DNA of 64,000 nt, taken from NCBI GenBank assembly GCA_964343835.1, contig CAYFKR010000014.1, forward strand, positions 35,169-99,168. The letters are read 5' to 3'. The stretch comes from CALEMW01 sp964343835. Its GTDB lineage: Bacteria; Krumholzibacteriota; Krumholzibacteriia; LZORAL124-64-63. Each line of letters opens with the position of its first letter. Position 1 is the first letter of the stretch. The notes under the pieces are model-generated. The model was given only the letters and a program-made list of their open reading frames with translations. It made no database searches and was not told the DNA's origin. Of this stretch, positions 10,910 through 19,629 are shown in pieces. A program made the translations under genes and the position numbers.

Positions 10910-11218
10910 CCGTATCCGGAGCCCTGCGGGAAGGGGGAGGGAGTCTTGGCGACCGATCCCTCGCGGACAGGGATCTGTTCAATATGTGAAGGGTGTTGCG
11001 GCGAAGGCTGAAGATATTGTGCAGCTATCTTGTATGTGACATGAATGCAGGATGTTGGAGATCTCTCGCCATCAGGAGGGTGTTAAATTATACCAGCATA
11101 TGGTGCCTAAAATCGTCAGTTACACCTCAAGTGTTTATTCCTTGACCCGATCTGTTATAGAATTAACCGTAATGACAGAGCAACCCGCGAACCGGACCTC
11201 ATCCCGAGGAGATCAGCG
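10910..11218 (+). promoter_or_regulatory. AT-rich control region upstream of the hydrogenase operon
   Basis: About 310 bp with no convincing gene and clearly lower GC than its surroundings. A good -10 (TAGAAT, 11158-11163) is preceded only by weak -35 candidates, and TTGACC at 11142-11147 is too close to pair with it. This may indicate an activator-dependent promoter. An ACCA-N5-TGGT dyad lies near 11093-11105. The hydB ribosome-binding site GAGGAG is at 11206-11211. No sigma-54 or perfect FNR/CRP site was found. Confidence 0.4.
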
Positions 11219-12241
11219 ATGGTTCAGTATTTCCTGGATTCCCTCCGTGTCGCCGATTTCGTGGCGCACATGATGGAGCGGAAGACGGTCTACGCCCCCC
11301 ACCGCAAGGGCGTCCGATCCCACGTGTTCGCCGAGACGACCGATCCGGCGGCCGTGGTCCTGGACTACCCGCGCACCCTGCATTCCGTGAAGAAGTACTT
11401 CCTGCCCCCGCGCGAGAGGCTGCTGAGCTTCGACCTGGCCAGCAACAGCTTCGAGGCCTCCGAGGTGGAGCCCGTGGACGCGGTCTTCCTGGGGGTGCAC
11501 AGCTACGACATGCACGCGGTGCTGAAGCTCGACCACAACTTCAGCCACGGCCAGCCCGAGCGGAACTACATGACCCGCCGGGAGGGGGCGGTGTTCTTCG
11601 GCGTCTCGTTCACGCCCGACGAGCATCACTTCAGCGGTTCGGTGGGCATCGGCGCCCGCGACATGACCGGCTTCGACGCCTTCCTGGCCGCGGTGGACGG
11701 GGGCTGGGCCCTGACCGTCAGGACCGAGGCAGCCCTGAAGCTCGTCGAGGGGTTCGAGATGCCCCTGTACGACGGCGACCTGCCGGTGGCCCCCCCGTTC
11801 AACCAGCACATCTACGTGCCCCAGGACCGTTTGTCCGAGGTCTTCGAAGGGGCCTGGGAGAATCCCGTCTGGGACGAGACGGCCGAGACCTGCGTGGGTT
11901 GCGGCAGCTGCAACCTGGTCTGCCCCACCTGCTACTGCTTCGACGTGGAGGACCAGGTGGACGTGACCGTCACCGGCGGCGTGCGCGAGCGCAACTGGGA
12001 CGGCTGCATGCTCCGCGAGTTCACCGAGGTCGCCGGCGGCGAGGTGTTCCGCGAGGAGCCTGCCGCCTGCCAGCGCCATCGCGTGTACCGCAAGTTCAAG
12101 TACATCTCCGACGAGACGGGTGAACCCTGGTGCGTGGGCTGCGGACGTTGCACGCAGTCGTGCACGGCCGGCATCAGCATCGTCGCCATCGTCAACCGCC
12201 TGGTGAACGACCACGATCAGGCGACCGTGGCGCCGGCCTAG
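11219..12241 (+). CDS. hydB: Group 3b NiFe hydrogenase (sulfhydrogenase) beta subunit, iron-sulfur protein
   Basis: A 340-residue electron-transfer subunit of the cytoplasmic NAD(P)-linked hydrogenase. Two [4Fe-4S] motifs are visible: CVGCGSCNLVCPTCYC (about residues 225-240) and CVGCGRCTQSCTA (about 305-317). The upstream domain (RTLHSVKKYFLPPRE, GVHSYDMHAVLKLDH) is typical of HydB/anaerobic sulfite reductase A-like proteins. It relays electrons between the flavin subunit and the small subunit. The ATG at 11219 follows GAGGAG. It is first in the order hydB-hydG-hydD-hydA, as in archaeal sulfhydrogenase operons. Confidence 0.93.
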   Translation: MVQYFLDSLRVADFVAHMMERKTVYAPHRKGVRSHVFAETTDPAAVVLDYPRTLHSVKKYFLPPRERLLSFDLASNSFEASEVEPVDAVFLGVHSYDMHAVLKLDHNFSHGQPERNYMTRREGAVFFGVSFTPDEHHFSGSVGIGARDMTGFDAFLAAVDGGWALTVRTEAALKLVEGFEMPLYDGDLPVAPPFNQHIYVPQDRLSEVFEGAWENPVWDETAETCVGCGSCNLVCPTCYCFDVEDQVDVTVTGGVRERNWDGCMLREFTEVAGGEVFREEPAACQRHRVYRKFKYISDETGEPWCVGCGRCTQSCTAGISIVAIVNRLVNDHDQATVAPA

Positions 12242-12262
12242 GCCGGGGCAGAGGAGGAAACC

Positions 12263-13111
12263 ATGAGCCACACCAGCGAATCGACCTCCGCGGCCCGGGA
12301 CCTGTACCTCCCGGTCATGGCGGAGATCACGGGGATCGAGACCATGACGGAGCTCGAGACCCTGTACGAGGTCACCCTGCCCGACGGCGCCGAGCTGGGG
12401 CACATGCCCGGCCAGTTCGTCGAGGTGTCCCTGTTCGGAGTCGGCGAGGCGCCGTTCTCCATCTCGTCGTCGCCGACCCGCAAGGGCACGTTCGAGATGG
12501 GCATCCGCCGCGTGGGCATGCTCACCGAGGTCATGGGCCGCATGCAGCCCGGCGAGAAGATCGGCATCCGCGGTCCCTTCGGCCGGGGCGTGCCGGTGGA
12601 CGAGTTCAAGGGGAAGGACGTGCTGGTCGTCGCCGGCGGCATCGGCCTGGTGCCCATGCGCTCGATGATCAACTACGTCCTGGACAACCGCGACGACTTC
12701 GGGCGTCTGATCATCTGCTACGGCTCCCGGAGCGACGAGGAACTGCTCTACCGGAACGAGCTGAAGACCTGGGAGGAGGACCCGCGCGTCGAGTTCCATG
12801 TGACCGTCGACCACGGCTCCCCCGACTGGACCGGCCGCACCGGCGTGATCACCACCCTGATCCCCGGCCTGGACCTGGACCTGAACAACACCAGGGCCCT
12901 GGTCTGCGGCCCTCCGGTGATGTACCGCTTCGCCCTGCTTTCGCTGCGCTCGAAGGGCCTGTCCGAGGACAACATCTGGATGTCCCTGGAACGGCGCATG
13001 AAGTGCGGCGTGGGCAAGTGCGGCCACTGCCAGATCAACAACTCGTACGTGTGCCAGGACGGCCCCGTGTACCACTACCCCGAGCTCAAGGGTCTCCAGG
13101 AGGCGTTGTGA
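12263..13111 (+). CDS. hydG: Group 3b hydrogenase gamma subunit, FAD/NAD(P)-binding reductase
   Basis: A 282-residue flavoprotein of the ferredoxin-NADP reductase type. The FAD-binding barrel has PGQFVEVSLFG and APFSISSSP. The NAD(P) domain has VVAGGIGLVPMRSMI and ICYGSRSDEELLY. A C-terminal [2Fe-2S] motif uses Cys248, Cys253, Cys256 and Cys264 (C-x4-C-x2-C-x7-C). It exchanges electrons between NAD(P)H and the Fe-S chain. GAGGAGG precedes the start, and its TGA overlaps the next ATG by one base. This gene is unrelated to HydG, the FeFe-hydrogenase maturase of the same name. Confidence 0.93.
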   Translation: MSHTSESTSAARDLYLPVMAEITGIETMTELETLYEVTLPDGAELGHMPGQFVEVSLFGVGEAPFSISSSPTRKGTFEMGIRRVGMLTEVMGRMQPGEKIGIRGPFGRGVPVDEFKGKDVLVVAGGIGLVPMRSMINYVLDNRDDFGRLIICYGSRSDEELLYRNELKTWEEDPRVEFHVTVDHGSPDWTGRTGVITTLIPGLDLDLNNTRALVCGPPVMYRFALLSLRSKGLSEDNIWMSLERRMKCGVGKCGHCQINNSYVCQDGPVYHYPELKGLQEAL

Positions 13112-13860
13112 TGGCGAACAAACCCAAGGTCGGCATCTTCGACTTCACGGGCTGCGAGGGGTGCGAGCTCAACCAGCTCAATTTCGAGGACCAGCTGCTG
13201 GACATCATCGAGCACGTGGACATCGTCGAGTGGCGCGAGGCCATGGACGGACAGGCCGACGAGCTCGACATCGCGTTCGTGGAGGGTTCCCTCTCGACCC
13301 CCGACTGCATCAAGCGGATCCACGAGATCCGCCGCAAGTCGAAGGTCCTGGTGGCCGTCGGGGCCTGCGCGTCCCAGGGCGGCGTGAATGCCATGAAGAA
13401 CACGCGGCCCATCGAGGACGTGCGCGAGGAGGTGTACGGGGAGGACAAGTACCTCTTCCCGACGCTCCCGGCCCTGCCTCTGGACGCGGTCGTGAGGGTG
13501 GACTACAAGGTCAGGGGCTGCCCCATGACCCAGATCGAGTTCCTGAAGGTCTTCACGTCGCTGGTGATGGGCAAGGAGCCCGTCGAACCCGACAGCGCCG
13601 TGTGCGTGGAGTGCAAGCTGAAGGAGAACGAGTGCGTGGTGGAGAAGGGTATGATCTGCCTGGGCCCGGTCACGCGCCTCGGCTGCGACGCCCACTGCAC
13701 CACCTTCGGCCAGTACTGCACGGGCTGCCGCGGCCTCGTCTCGGATCCCAACATCGAGGGCATGCAGGAGATCCTGGTGAGCAACGGCCTGTCCATGGAC
13801 GAAGCCTGGAAGCGGCTCCAGCTCTACAACGCCAACCAGCTCGAGGGGGTGCAGCGATGA
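13111..13860 (+). CDS. hydD: Group 3b NiFe hydrogenase small (delta) subunit
   Basis: A 249-residue Fe-S subunit related to the 20-kDa subunit of complex I. The proximal cluster begins with GCEGCELNQL (Cys15, Cys18), followed by GACASQGGVNAMKN and the GCPM segment. Further cysteines (CVECKLKENEC, CTTFGQYCTGCRG) suggest more clusters in the C-terminal half. It pairs with HydA at the NiFe site. The start overlaps hydG by 1 nt (TGATG) and the stop overlaps hydA by ATGA. Confidence 0.93.
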   Translation: MANKPKVGIFDFTGCEGCELNQLNFEDQLLDIIEHVDIVEWREAMDGQADELDIAFVEGSLSTPDCIKRIHEIRRKSKVLVAVGACASQGGVNAMKNTRPIEDVREEVYGEDKYLFPTLPALPLDAVVRVDYKVRGCPMTQIEFLKVFTSLVMGKEPVEPDSAVCVECKLKENECVVEKGMICLGPVTRLGCDAHCTTFGQYCTGCRGLVSDPNIEGMQEILVSNGLSMDEAWKRLQLYNANQLEGVQR

Positions 13861-15161
13861 GCGCCAACCTGGACATCAACGTCCACCACCTCACGAGGGT
13901 GGAGGGTCACGGCAACATCGTCGTGAACATGAAGGAAGGGGTGCTGGAGAAGGCGCAGCTCGAGATCGTCGAGGCGCCCCGGTACTTCGAGGCCATGCTC
14001 AAGGGGCGCAGCTTCCACGAGGCGGCCATCATCACCTCGCGGATCTGCGGCATCTGCTCCCTGGGCCACCAGATCACCTCGCTGAAGGCCACCGAGGCGG
14101 CCCTCGGCCTGGAGGTGAGCGAGCAGACGATCCTGCTGCGCAAGCTCCTGATCCACGGGGCCACCCTGCAGTCCAACGTGCTGCACGCCTACTTCCTGGC
14201 GGCGCCCGACTTCCTGGGCGTGGGGTCCGTGTTCCCGCTGATCGGGACGCATCCCGAGGTCGTGAAGCGGGCGCTGCGCATGAAGCGCCTGAGCAACGAC
14301 ATCGGCGACGTGGTGTCCGGCCGGGCCGTGCACCCCATCACGCCGGTGCCGGGCGGGTTCACGCGGATCCCCACGGAGAAGGAGTTGCTGGAGATCAAGC
14401 GGCGGCTGGTGGAGGAGATGGTGCCCGACTACATGGCCACCATCGACACCCTCGAGGGTCTGGCCGGGGCCATCCCGGACTTCACCCGCGAGACGGAGTT
14501 CATCGCCCTGCGCAGCGACGACGACTACGCCCTGTACGACGGCGACATCAGCTCCACCGACACCGGTCGCGTGGACGACGCCGAGTACCGGCGCATGACC
14601 AACGAGTTCATCGTGCCCCACAGCACGTCGAAGCACTGCAAGGTCAACCGGTCGTCGTACATGGTGGGCGCCCTGGCCCGCTGGAACAACAACCACGACC
14701 GGCTGTGCGACGTGGCCATGCAGGCGGCCGAGCGGCTCGGCCTGAAGCCGGACTGCCACAACCCGTACATGAACACCATCGCGCAGGTGGTGGAGGCCGG
14801 GCACTGCGCCCTGGACTCGGTGGCCATCATCGACAGGCTGCTGGAGAACGGGCTGAAGGACGAGGCGCCGAACCAGGAGCCCACCCGGTACGGCACCGGC
14901 GTGGGAGCCACCGAGGTGCCCCGCGGCATCCTGTACCACGAGTACACCTACGACCGCCAGGGTCGGGTGACCGCGGCCAACTGCATCATCCCCACGGGCC
15001 AGAACCTGGCGAACATCGACGACGACATGAAGGCCCTGGTGCCCGAGGTCGTGGACCGGCCCAAGGAGGAGATCACGCTGATGCTCGAGATGCTGGTGCG
15101 GGCCTACGACCCGTGCATCAGCTGCTCGGTGCACATGCTGGACGTCGAGTTCAAGGAGTAG
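13857..15161 (+). CDS. hydA: Group 3b NiFe hydrogenase large (alpha) subunit, catalytic
   Basis: A 434-residue catalytic subunit that binds the NiFe(CN)2CO centre. The N-terminal ligand motif is RICGIC (Cys64, Cys67). The C-terminal motif is DPCISCSVH (Cys420, Cys423). Both are complete, so it should be active. Eight residues follow His426 (MLDVEFKE), a short tail of the type removed by the maturation protease, whose gene begins 2 nt downstream. HLTRVEGHGNIVV near the start matches the family L1 signature. It reversibly oxidises or produces H2 with NAD(P). Confidence 0.95.
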   Translation: MSANLDINVHHLTRVEGHGNIVVNMKEGVLEKAQLEIVEAPRYFEAMLKGRSFHEAAIITSRICGICSLGHQITSLKATEAALGLEVSEQTILLRKLLIHGATLQSNVLHAYFLAAPDFLGVGSVFPLIGTHPEVVKRALRMKRLSNDIGDVVSGRAVHPITPVPGGFTRIPTEKELLEIKRRLVEEMVPDYMATIDTLEGLAGAIPDFTRETEFIALRSDDDYALYDGDISSTDTGRVDDAEYRRMTNEFIVPHSTSKHCKVNRSSYMVGALARWNNNHDRLCDVAMQAAERLGLKPDCHNPYMNTIAQVVEAGHCALDSVAIIDRLLENGLKDEAPNQEPTRYGTGVGATEVPRGILYHEYTYDRQGRVTAANCIIPTGQNLANIDDDMKALVPEVVDRPKEEITLMLEMLVRAYDPCISCSVHMLDVEFKE

Positions 15162-15163
15162 TG

Positions 15164-15637
15164 ATGAAGGTCATCGCCGTAGGCAATCCCCTGTACGGGG
15201 ACGACGGGGTCGGCGCGGCCGTCCTGGCGAAGCTCGCGGAGGAGAACCACCTCCCGGGGGCCGAGCTCGTGGACTGCCACACCGACGCCCTCTCGGTGAT
15301 CGACCACTTCACACCCGGCGAGCTTCATGTCATCATCGACGCGGCGAAGATGGGCGAACGTCCCGGCTGCGTCGTGCGCTTCACTCCCGACGAGGTGCGC
15401 CTGCGCATCGAATGGGACCACCTCTCGATGCACGGGTTCGGCCTGGCCGAGACCTTCGCCATGGCCGAGGCCATCGGCGAGATGCCCGAGCGGGTGGTGA
15501 TCGTCGGCGTGGAGCCGGAGATCGTACAAATCGACCGGGGACTGTCCGACGCCGTGGCGGCGGCCGTCCCCGAGGTGATCGCGACCATCCAAGCGGAGGT
15601 TCAAGGCGATGTCGCAGAGGACCATCCTCGTCGTTGA
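15164..15637 (+). CDS. Hydrogenase maturation endopeptidase (HyaD/HycI family)
   Basis: A 157-residue protease that cleaves the C-terminal tail of the large subunit after Ni insertion. GNPLYGDDGVGAAVL at the N-terminus is the family signature, with the metal-binding Asp in DDGVG. VDCHTDALSVIDHF and VIIDAAKMGERPG hold further conserved acidic residues. It starts 2 nt after hydA, so its target is very probably HydA. Its 3' end overlaps the response-regulator gene by 29 nt, so the two should be translationally linked. Confidence 0.9.
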   Translation: MKVIAVGNPLYGDDGVGAAVLAKLAEENHLPGAELVDCHTDALSVIDHFTPGELHVIIDAAKMGERPGCVVRFTPDEVRLRIEWDHLSMHGFGLAETFAMAEAIGEMPERVVIVGVEPEIVQIDRGLSDAVAAAVPEVIATIQAEVQGDVAEDHPRR

Positions 15638-16004
15638 CGACGATATCGACCTGGTGGAGATCATCCGCGTGACCCTCGAGAACGAGGGCTACGCCGTCAT
15701 CGACGCCCAGAGCGGGGAGCGGGGCCTGACCATGGCCCGCGAAGAGAATCCCGACCTGATCATCCTGGACGTGATGATGGGCCAGGTGGACGAAGGCTTC
15801 CAGGTGGCCTACGAGCTGCGCGGGGCCGAGCCCACCAAGGACATCCCCATCATCATGCTCACGGCGGTGGCCGACCAGACCGGGTTCGCGTTCGACCCGG
15901 GCAAGGACCAGGGGTTCCTGCCCGTGAACGAGTTCCTGGAGAAGCCCGTCAGCCCGCGGCGGCTGGTGGACATGGTGAGGCAGCACCTGCCCACGGAGAT
16001 CTGA
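15609..16004 (+). CDS. Stand-alone CheY-like response regulator in the hydrogenase operon
   Basis: A 131-residue receiver domain with no output domain. VVDDDIDLV supplies the acidic pocket, Asp54 in LIILDVMMG is the phosphoacceptor, LTAV supplies the switch Thr, and FLEKPVSPRRLV holds the conserved Lys. It lies inside the end of the protease gene and overlaps the kinase gene by TGATG. It probably signals by protein contact or phosphotransfer, or controls something outside this window. Confidence 0.9.
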   Translation: MSQRTILVVDDDIDLVEIIRVTLENEGYAVIDAQSGERGLTMAREENPDLIILDVMMGQVDEGFQVAYELRGAEPTKDIPIIMLTAVADQTGFAFDPGKDQGFLPVNEFLEKPVSPRRLVDMVRQHLPTEI

Positions 16005-17368
16005 TGACTCCTGGAACGCCCAGCGGCGAGCGCGTGGCGGCGGTTTCGGCCCAGTTCGTTTCCGCCGCCAGCCTCCGCGTGCGTTCCGACTGGTTCAACA
16101 AGCTCCGCTGGGGCGCCGCCGGCGCGGTGGTGGCCTTCAGCACCGGGGTGGCGGCCTTCGGCGGCATCGACCTGCCCCTGGCGCCGCTGCTGGGGCTGGG
16201 GGCGATGCTCCTGCTGCTGAACGCCGGCTACGTGGTGCGCAATCACCGCATCGCGCCGGCGGACATCGAGGCCGAGCTCCGCATCGTCAAGATCCAGATG
16301 GTGGTGGACCTGGTCCTGCTGACCGCGGTGCTCCACTTCTCCGGCGGTGTGGAGAACCCCTTCCAGTTCATCTACATCATCCACGTGATCATCGCGAGCC
16401 TGCTGTTCAAGGGACGCGAGATCTTCCATATCGCGTGGCTGGCCATCGGGCTGTTCTCCCTGATGGTGCTGGGCGAGCACTTCGGCTCCCTCGATCACCA
16501 TCATCTGCTGAGCGCCAGCGAGCTGACCCACGAACCCGCGTACATGGCCATGTCGCTGGGGTCCATGTGGATCGTGCTGCTCACGAGCGCGTGGATCGGC
16601 GCCGCCATCATGCGGCACAACCGGACCATCAAGGACGAGCTCGTGCAGCGTCAGGACGAGCTGGCGCAGGCGGGAAAGGCCCAGCTGGATTTCTTCCGTT
16701 TCGTGACCCACGAGATCAAGTCGCCCATCGTGACGGCCCAGAGCGCGGTGGAGGCTGCCCGCGAACTCGGCGACGACGGCGCGGCCCCGGCCGTCGACGA
16801 CATGCTGCGGAGTGCCGTGACCCGCCTGGAGCAGGCCACGGGCATCGTCCGGGACCTGGCCGACCTGACCCGCGGCAGCATGGCGGCCAGGCCCGGGTTC
16901 ACGGACGTGGACCTGGCGGCGATCCTCACGAGGGTGCTGGACCAGCAGGCGGAGTCCATGGCGGCCAGGGACATCGCCCTGACGACGGAGATCCCGGCAG
17001 GGGCGGTGACGGTTTCCGGGGACGAGAGCATGCTCGACAAGATCGTGTCCAACCTGGTGAGCAACGCGGTCCGGTACAACCGGGACGGCGGCTCGGTGAC
17101 CGTCGCCCTCGCGCCGTACGACGGGGGCGGGCTGCTGACGGTCAGCGACGAGGGCATCGGCATCGCTCCCGAGGACCGGGACCGCATCTTCGAGGAATTT
17201 TACAGGACGGCGGCGGCCCGCGAGGCCAGTCGCCTAGGGTCGGGGCTGGGGCTGCCCATCGTCAAGCGCTTCGTGGAACAGCACGGCGGGACGATCGCGG
17301 TGGACAGCACGCCCGGCCGCGGATCCACCTTCACGGTCCGGCTGCCGGGACGAAAGGGACGGTCATGA
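16004..17368 (+). CDS. Membrane sensor histidine kinase (RegB-like architecture)
   Basis: A 454-residue kinase. About five or six hydrophobic segments at residues 25-205 form an integral sensor with no large periplasmic domain. A short helix leads to the dimerisation box FVTHEIKSP, where His236 is the phosphorylation site. The catalytic domain has N-box NLVSNAVRYN, G1 DEGIGIAPED and G2 GSGLGLPIVKRF. The SLDHHHLLSASELTHEPAY loop resembles RegB/PrrB redox kinases, so a membrane redox or quinone signal is possible; this is inference. It is coupled to the response regulator upstream and overlaps the next gene by ATGA. Confidence 0.88.
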   Translation: MTPGTPSGERVAAVSAQFVSAASLRVRSDWFNKLRWGAAGAVVAFSTGVAAFGGIDLPLAPLLGLGAMLLLLNAGYVVRNHRIAPADIEAELRIVKIQMVVDLVLLTAVLHFSGGVENPFQFIYIIHVIIASLLFKGREIFHIAWLAIGLFSLMVLGEHFGSLDHHHLLSASELTHEPAYMAMSLGSMWIVLLTSAWIGAAIMRHNRTIKDELVQRQDELAQAGKAQLDFFRFVTHEIKSPIVTAQSAVEAARELGDDGAAPAVDDMLRSAVTRLEQATGIVRDLADLTRGSMAARPGFTDVDLAAILTRVLDQQAESMAARDIALTTEIPAGAVTVSGDESMLDKIVSNLVSNAVRYNRDGGSVTVALAPYDGGGLLTVSDEGIGIAPEDRDRIFEEFYRTAAAREASRLGSGLGLPIVKRFVEQHGGTIAVDSTPGRGSTFTVRLPGRKGRS

Positions 17369-17844
17369 CCGAGCGCATCCAGTGCGGGGGGCTGATCGAG
17401 CGCGAAGACCTCTGCCTGATCGAGGTGCAGGGCTACGCCTGGAGACCGGGCAAGTCCTGCGGCATCCTCTGCCGCTTCGCCGATGCGGGGATCCCGCTGG
17501 CGTTCCTGAACATCAGCAACACGAACGAGGGCCTCAAGAGCATGAGCTTCTGCCTGGCCCGCGAGGCCATGGCCAAGGTGCCGCCCCTCATCGAGCAGGT
17601 GGAACGGGAGTTCGCTCCCGAGCGGGTGGTGGTGCAGGAGGGTATCAGCATCGTCACGCTGTACGGCCCGCACTTCTACGAGCGGGTGGCCCTGGCCAGC
17701 GAGGTCTATTCCTGCCTGTGCATCGAGGGCATCGACGCCCAGTCGGTGGGCTCGTCGGTCAACAGCATCTCCCTGGTGGTGCGCGCCGGCGACGTCGAAC
17801 GCACGAAGCAGGCCCTGTCGGCCCGTTTCGAGTGGCCGATCTGA
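17365..17844 (+). CDS. ACT-like regulatory domain protein
   Basis: A 159-residue cytoplasmic protein. VVQEGISIVTLYGPHFYER and a later VNSISLVVRAGDVERTKQAL match the beta-alpha-beta ACT fold found at the end of aspartokinases. The N-terminal half (LCLIEVQGYAWRPG, PLAFLNIS) may be a second, diverged copy. There is no catalytic domain. ACT modules bind amino acids or other small ligands. It is the last gene of the hydrogenase and two-component run and overlaps the kinase stop by 4 nt, which suggests a sensory role there. Ligand unknown. Confidence 0.65.
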   Translation: MTERIQCGGLIEREDLCLIEVQGYAWRPGKSCGILCRFADAGIPLAFLNISNTNEGLKSMSFCLAREAMAKVPPLIEQVEREFAPERVVVQEGISIVTLYGPHFYERVALASEVYSCLCIEGIDAQSVGSSVNSISLVVRAGDVERTKQALSARFEWPI

Positions 17845-17891
17845 CCCGAGCTGCGTTAGGATGGGCGGGTCCCTCAACGGAGGTCCGTCCC

Positions 17892-18455
17892 GTGCGTCGA
17901 ATCGTCCTGCTGTTCCTCGTTCTTCTCCTTGCCGTTCTCGCTGTGGCTCCGACCTCGGCCGACGACCGCGTCCGCCGCCGCCCCGCCGTGGCCGAACAGG
18001 TCGACCTGGCCCGCTACATGGGTCTGTGGTACGAGATCGCCCGCATCCCCACCAAGCACCAGAAGTCCTGCACCTGCTGCGCCACCGCGGAATACGTGGA
18101 CGAGGGGAAGGGCAAGGTGTCCATCTACAACCGCTGCCTCCAGGCCGACGGCTCGGTGAAGGAGGCCAAGGCGGAGGCCCGCGTGATCTCGGCCAACAAC
18201 GCCCGCTGGAAGGCGACGTTCTTCAAGCTCCTGGGCATCCCGGTGGCCAAGGGCGACTACTGGATCCTGGGCGTGGACGACGACTACCGCTGGGCCGTGG
18301 TGGGCGACCCCGAACGCAAGTACGGCTGGATCCTCTCGCGCTCCCCGGACATGGCGCCGGAGGTCCGCGCCGAGGTGGACGCCCTGATCGCCGACCGGGG
18401 ATACGACCCGGACATGTTCATCGACACGCCCCAGGACGGAGGCGACCATGACTGA
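17892..18455 (+). CDS. Bacterial lipocalin (Blc-like), exported
   Basis: A 187-residue secreted protein. An N-terminal signal segment is followed by the lipocalin signature MGLWYEIARIPTKHQ (GxW motif). YWILGVDDDYRWAVVGDPER and YGWILSRSP closely follow the Blc family and form the later barrel strands. A Cys pair (CTCC) lies after the first strand. Lipocalins bind lysophospholipids or other hydrophobic ligands at the outer membrane. GTG at 17892 was chosen because GGAGGT (17879-17884) is 7 nt upstream and the signal peptide begins there. It overlaps the next gene by 8 nt. Confidence 0.9.
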   Translation: MRRIVLLFLVLLLAVLAVAPTSADDRVRRRPAVAEQVDLARYMGLWYEIARIPTKHQKSCTCCATAEYVDEGKGKVSIYNRCLQADGSVKEAKAEARVISANNARWKATFFKLLGIPVAKGDYWILGVDDDYRWAVVGDPERKYGWILSRSPDMAPEVRAEVDALIADRGYDPDMFIDTPQDGGDHD

Positions 18456-18765
18456 CGTGAAGGCCGGCGAGGTGGGCCGCTACGGCAGCGTGCTGGAAGC
18501 GGAGATCGATCAGGGTCGTCTGGAGTCCGCGGGCATCCCCGCCCGCGTGCGCAGGGACGACTGCGGCGGCATGTATCCCCAGCTCGTCATGCACAAGCCG
18601 GTGCGGCTCGAGGTGGACGTCGCCGATGCGGAACGGGCCCTAGAGATCCTGGGCGAGGCCGCCGACGCGCCGCCGACCCCCGCCTGGACCTGCTCCTGCG
18701 GCGAGACCGTCGAGCAGGGCTACGACGCCTGCTGGAAGTGCGGGGCCGGACGTTCATCCGACTGA
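18448..18765 (+). CDS. DUF2007-like domain plus zinc-ribbon protein
   Basis: A 105-residue cytoplasmic protein. Residues 10-70 (YGSVLEAEIDQGRLESAGIPARVRR... VDVADAERALEIL) match the small DUF2007 fold proposed to be signal-transducing. The C-terminus carries CSCG and CWKCG, a four-Cys zinc ribbon. Function unknown. It starts inside the 3' end of the lipocalin gene, so the two are likely co-expressed. Confidence 0.7.
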   Translation: MTDVKAGEVGRYGSVLEAEIDQGRLESAGIPARVRRDDCGGMYPQLVMHKPVRLEVDVADAERALEILGEAADAPPTPAWTCSCGETVEQGYDACWKCGAGRSSD

Positions 18766-18788
18766 TCCTATCCATGTGAGGAACCGAC

Positions 18789-19625
18789 ATGCCGACGCGT
18801 ATCATGCTGCTGTCCGCCGTGGCCCTGCTGTCCCTGATCTCCGCCTGCTCGGACGATCCGGCGTCGCCGGAAACGTTCTCCCTGACGATCCGCGTGACCG
18901 ACGCCGACGACCTCCCCGTGGAGGGCCTCACGGTCTGCTTGGAGAACGAGATCGATCCCCATCCCTGGGGCTTCCCCGCGCCCGGCGGACGACCCGTCAA
19001 CGTGGTGAAGTTCGACGTGCAGGACACGTGCGACGTGGACATGGTGGTCCGCGATGTGCTCGGCGACGTGGCCAGGGAGCTGGTCATGGACTACGAGGCC
19101 CTGCCCGGAACCCACGTCCTGGCCTGGAACGGCACCGACGCCGACGGCGAGCGGGTGCCGCCCGGCTACTACGAATTCCACATGACCGCCCGCGCCGACG
19201 GCGCCGTGGCGTTCCGCGACACGGTGGACGGCTTCATGTGGCTCTACGACCTGGACCAGCTCGCGGTGGGCGTGACCGACGCGAACGGCCAGCTCGTCAT
19301 CGACGACCGCCGCCGTTTCCCCGGCCTGTTCGATCTGGGTGAGATGATGGGCCGGAACGAGGACTCCGAGCCGACGGGCGTGTTCACGGCGCCGGCCACG
19401 GTGATGATCGCCCTGCGCGACCTCGACCGCGGGCTGTTCATGCCGCGCACCTACCACGACTATGCGGACGGGGCCAACGTGGTGGATCTGCTCTGGGATC
19501 CCGAGGCAGCGCGGCCCTTGGCGGCACCGGAGAACGGCGAAGTCGGGGCGACCATCCGACGCGTGTCGGCGATGCCGCCCCTCGAGTATCGCCTCGAGCC
19601 GCCCTACCCGAATCCCTTCAACTGA
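18789..19625 (+). CDS. Lipoprotein with an abruptly truncated C-terminal sorting domain
   Basis: A 278-residue exported protein. The leader ends in LISACSDDP, a good lipobox. The body contains beta-rich segments, including VLAWNGTDADGERVPPGYYEF, which resembles FlgD-type Ig repeats. It ends EYRLEPPYPNPFN followed at once by TGA. In relatives, and in the first gene of this window, PNPFN is the start of a roughly 75-residue sorting domain, so this copy has lost it. Only 4 nt separate the stop from the convergent hypE stop. The sequence beyond the stop does not restore the domain in frame, which points to a deletion junction rather than a point mutation. Confidence 0.72.
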   Translation: MPTRIMLLSAVALLSLISACSDDPASPETFSLTIRVTDADDLPVEGLTVCLENEIDPHPWGFPAPGGRPVNVVKFDVQDTCDVDMVVRDVLGDVARELVMDYEALPGTHVLAWNGTDADGERVPPGYYEFHMTARADGAVAFRDTVDGFMWLYDLDQLAVGVTDANGQLVIDDRRRFPGLFDLGEMMGRNEDSEPTGVFTAPATVMIALRDLDRGLFMPRTYHDYADGANVVDLLWDPEAARPLAAPENGEVGATIRRVSAMPPLEYRLEPPYPNPFN

Positions 19626-19629
19626 CGGA

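Noticed and set aside
11052..11273. A 73-codon frame upstream of and overlapping hydB
   Set aside because: No ribosome-binding site, atypical composition, and it runs into the hydB start in another frame.
18960..19342. Alternative plus-strand frames inside the truncated lipoprotein
   Set aside because: Arg/Pro-rich shadows without start sites.
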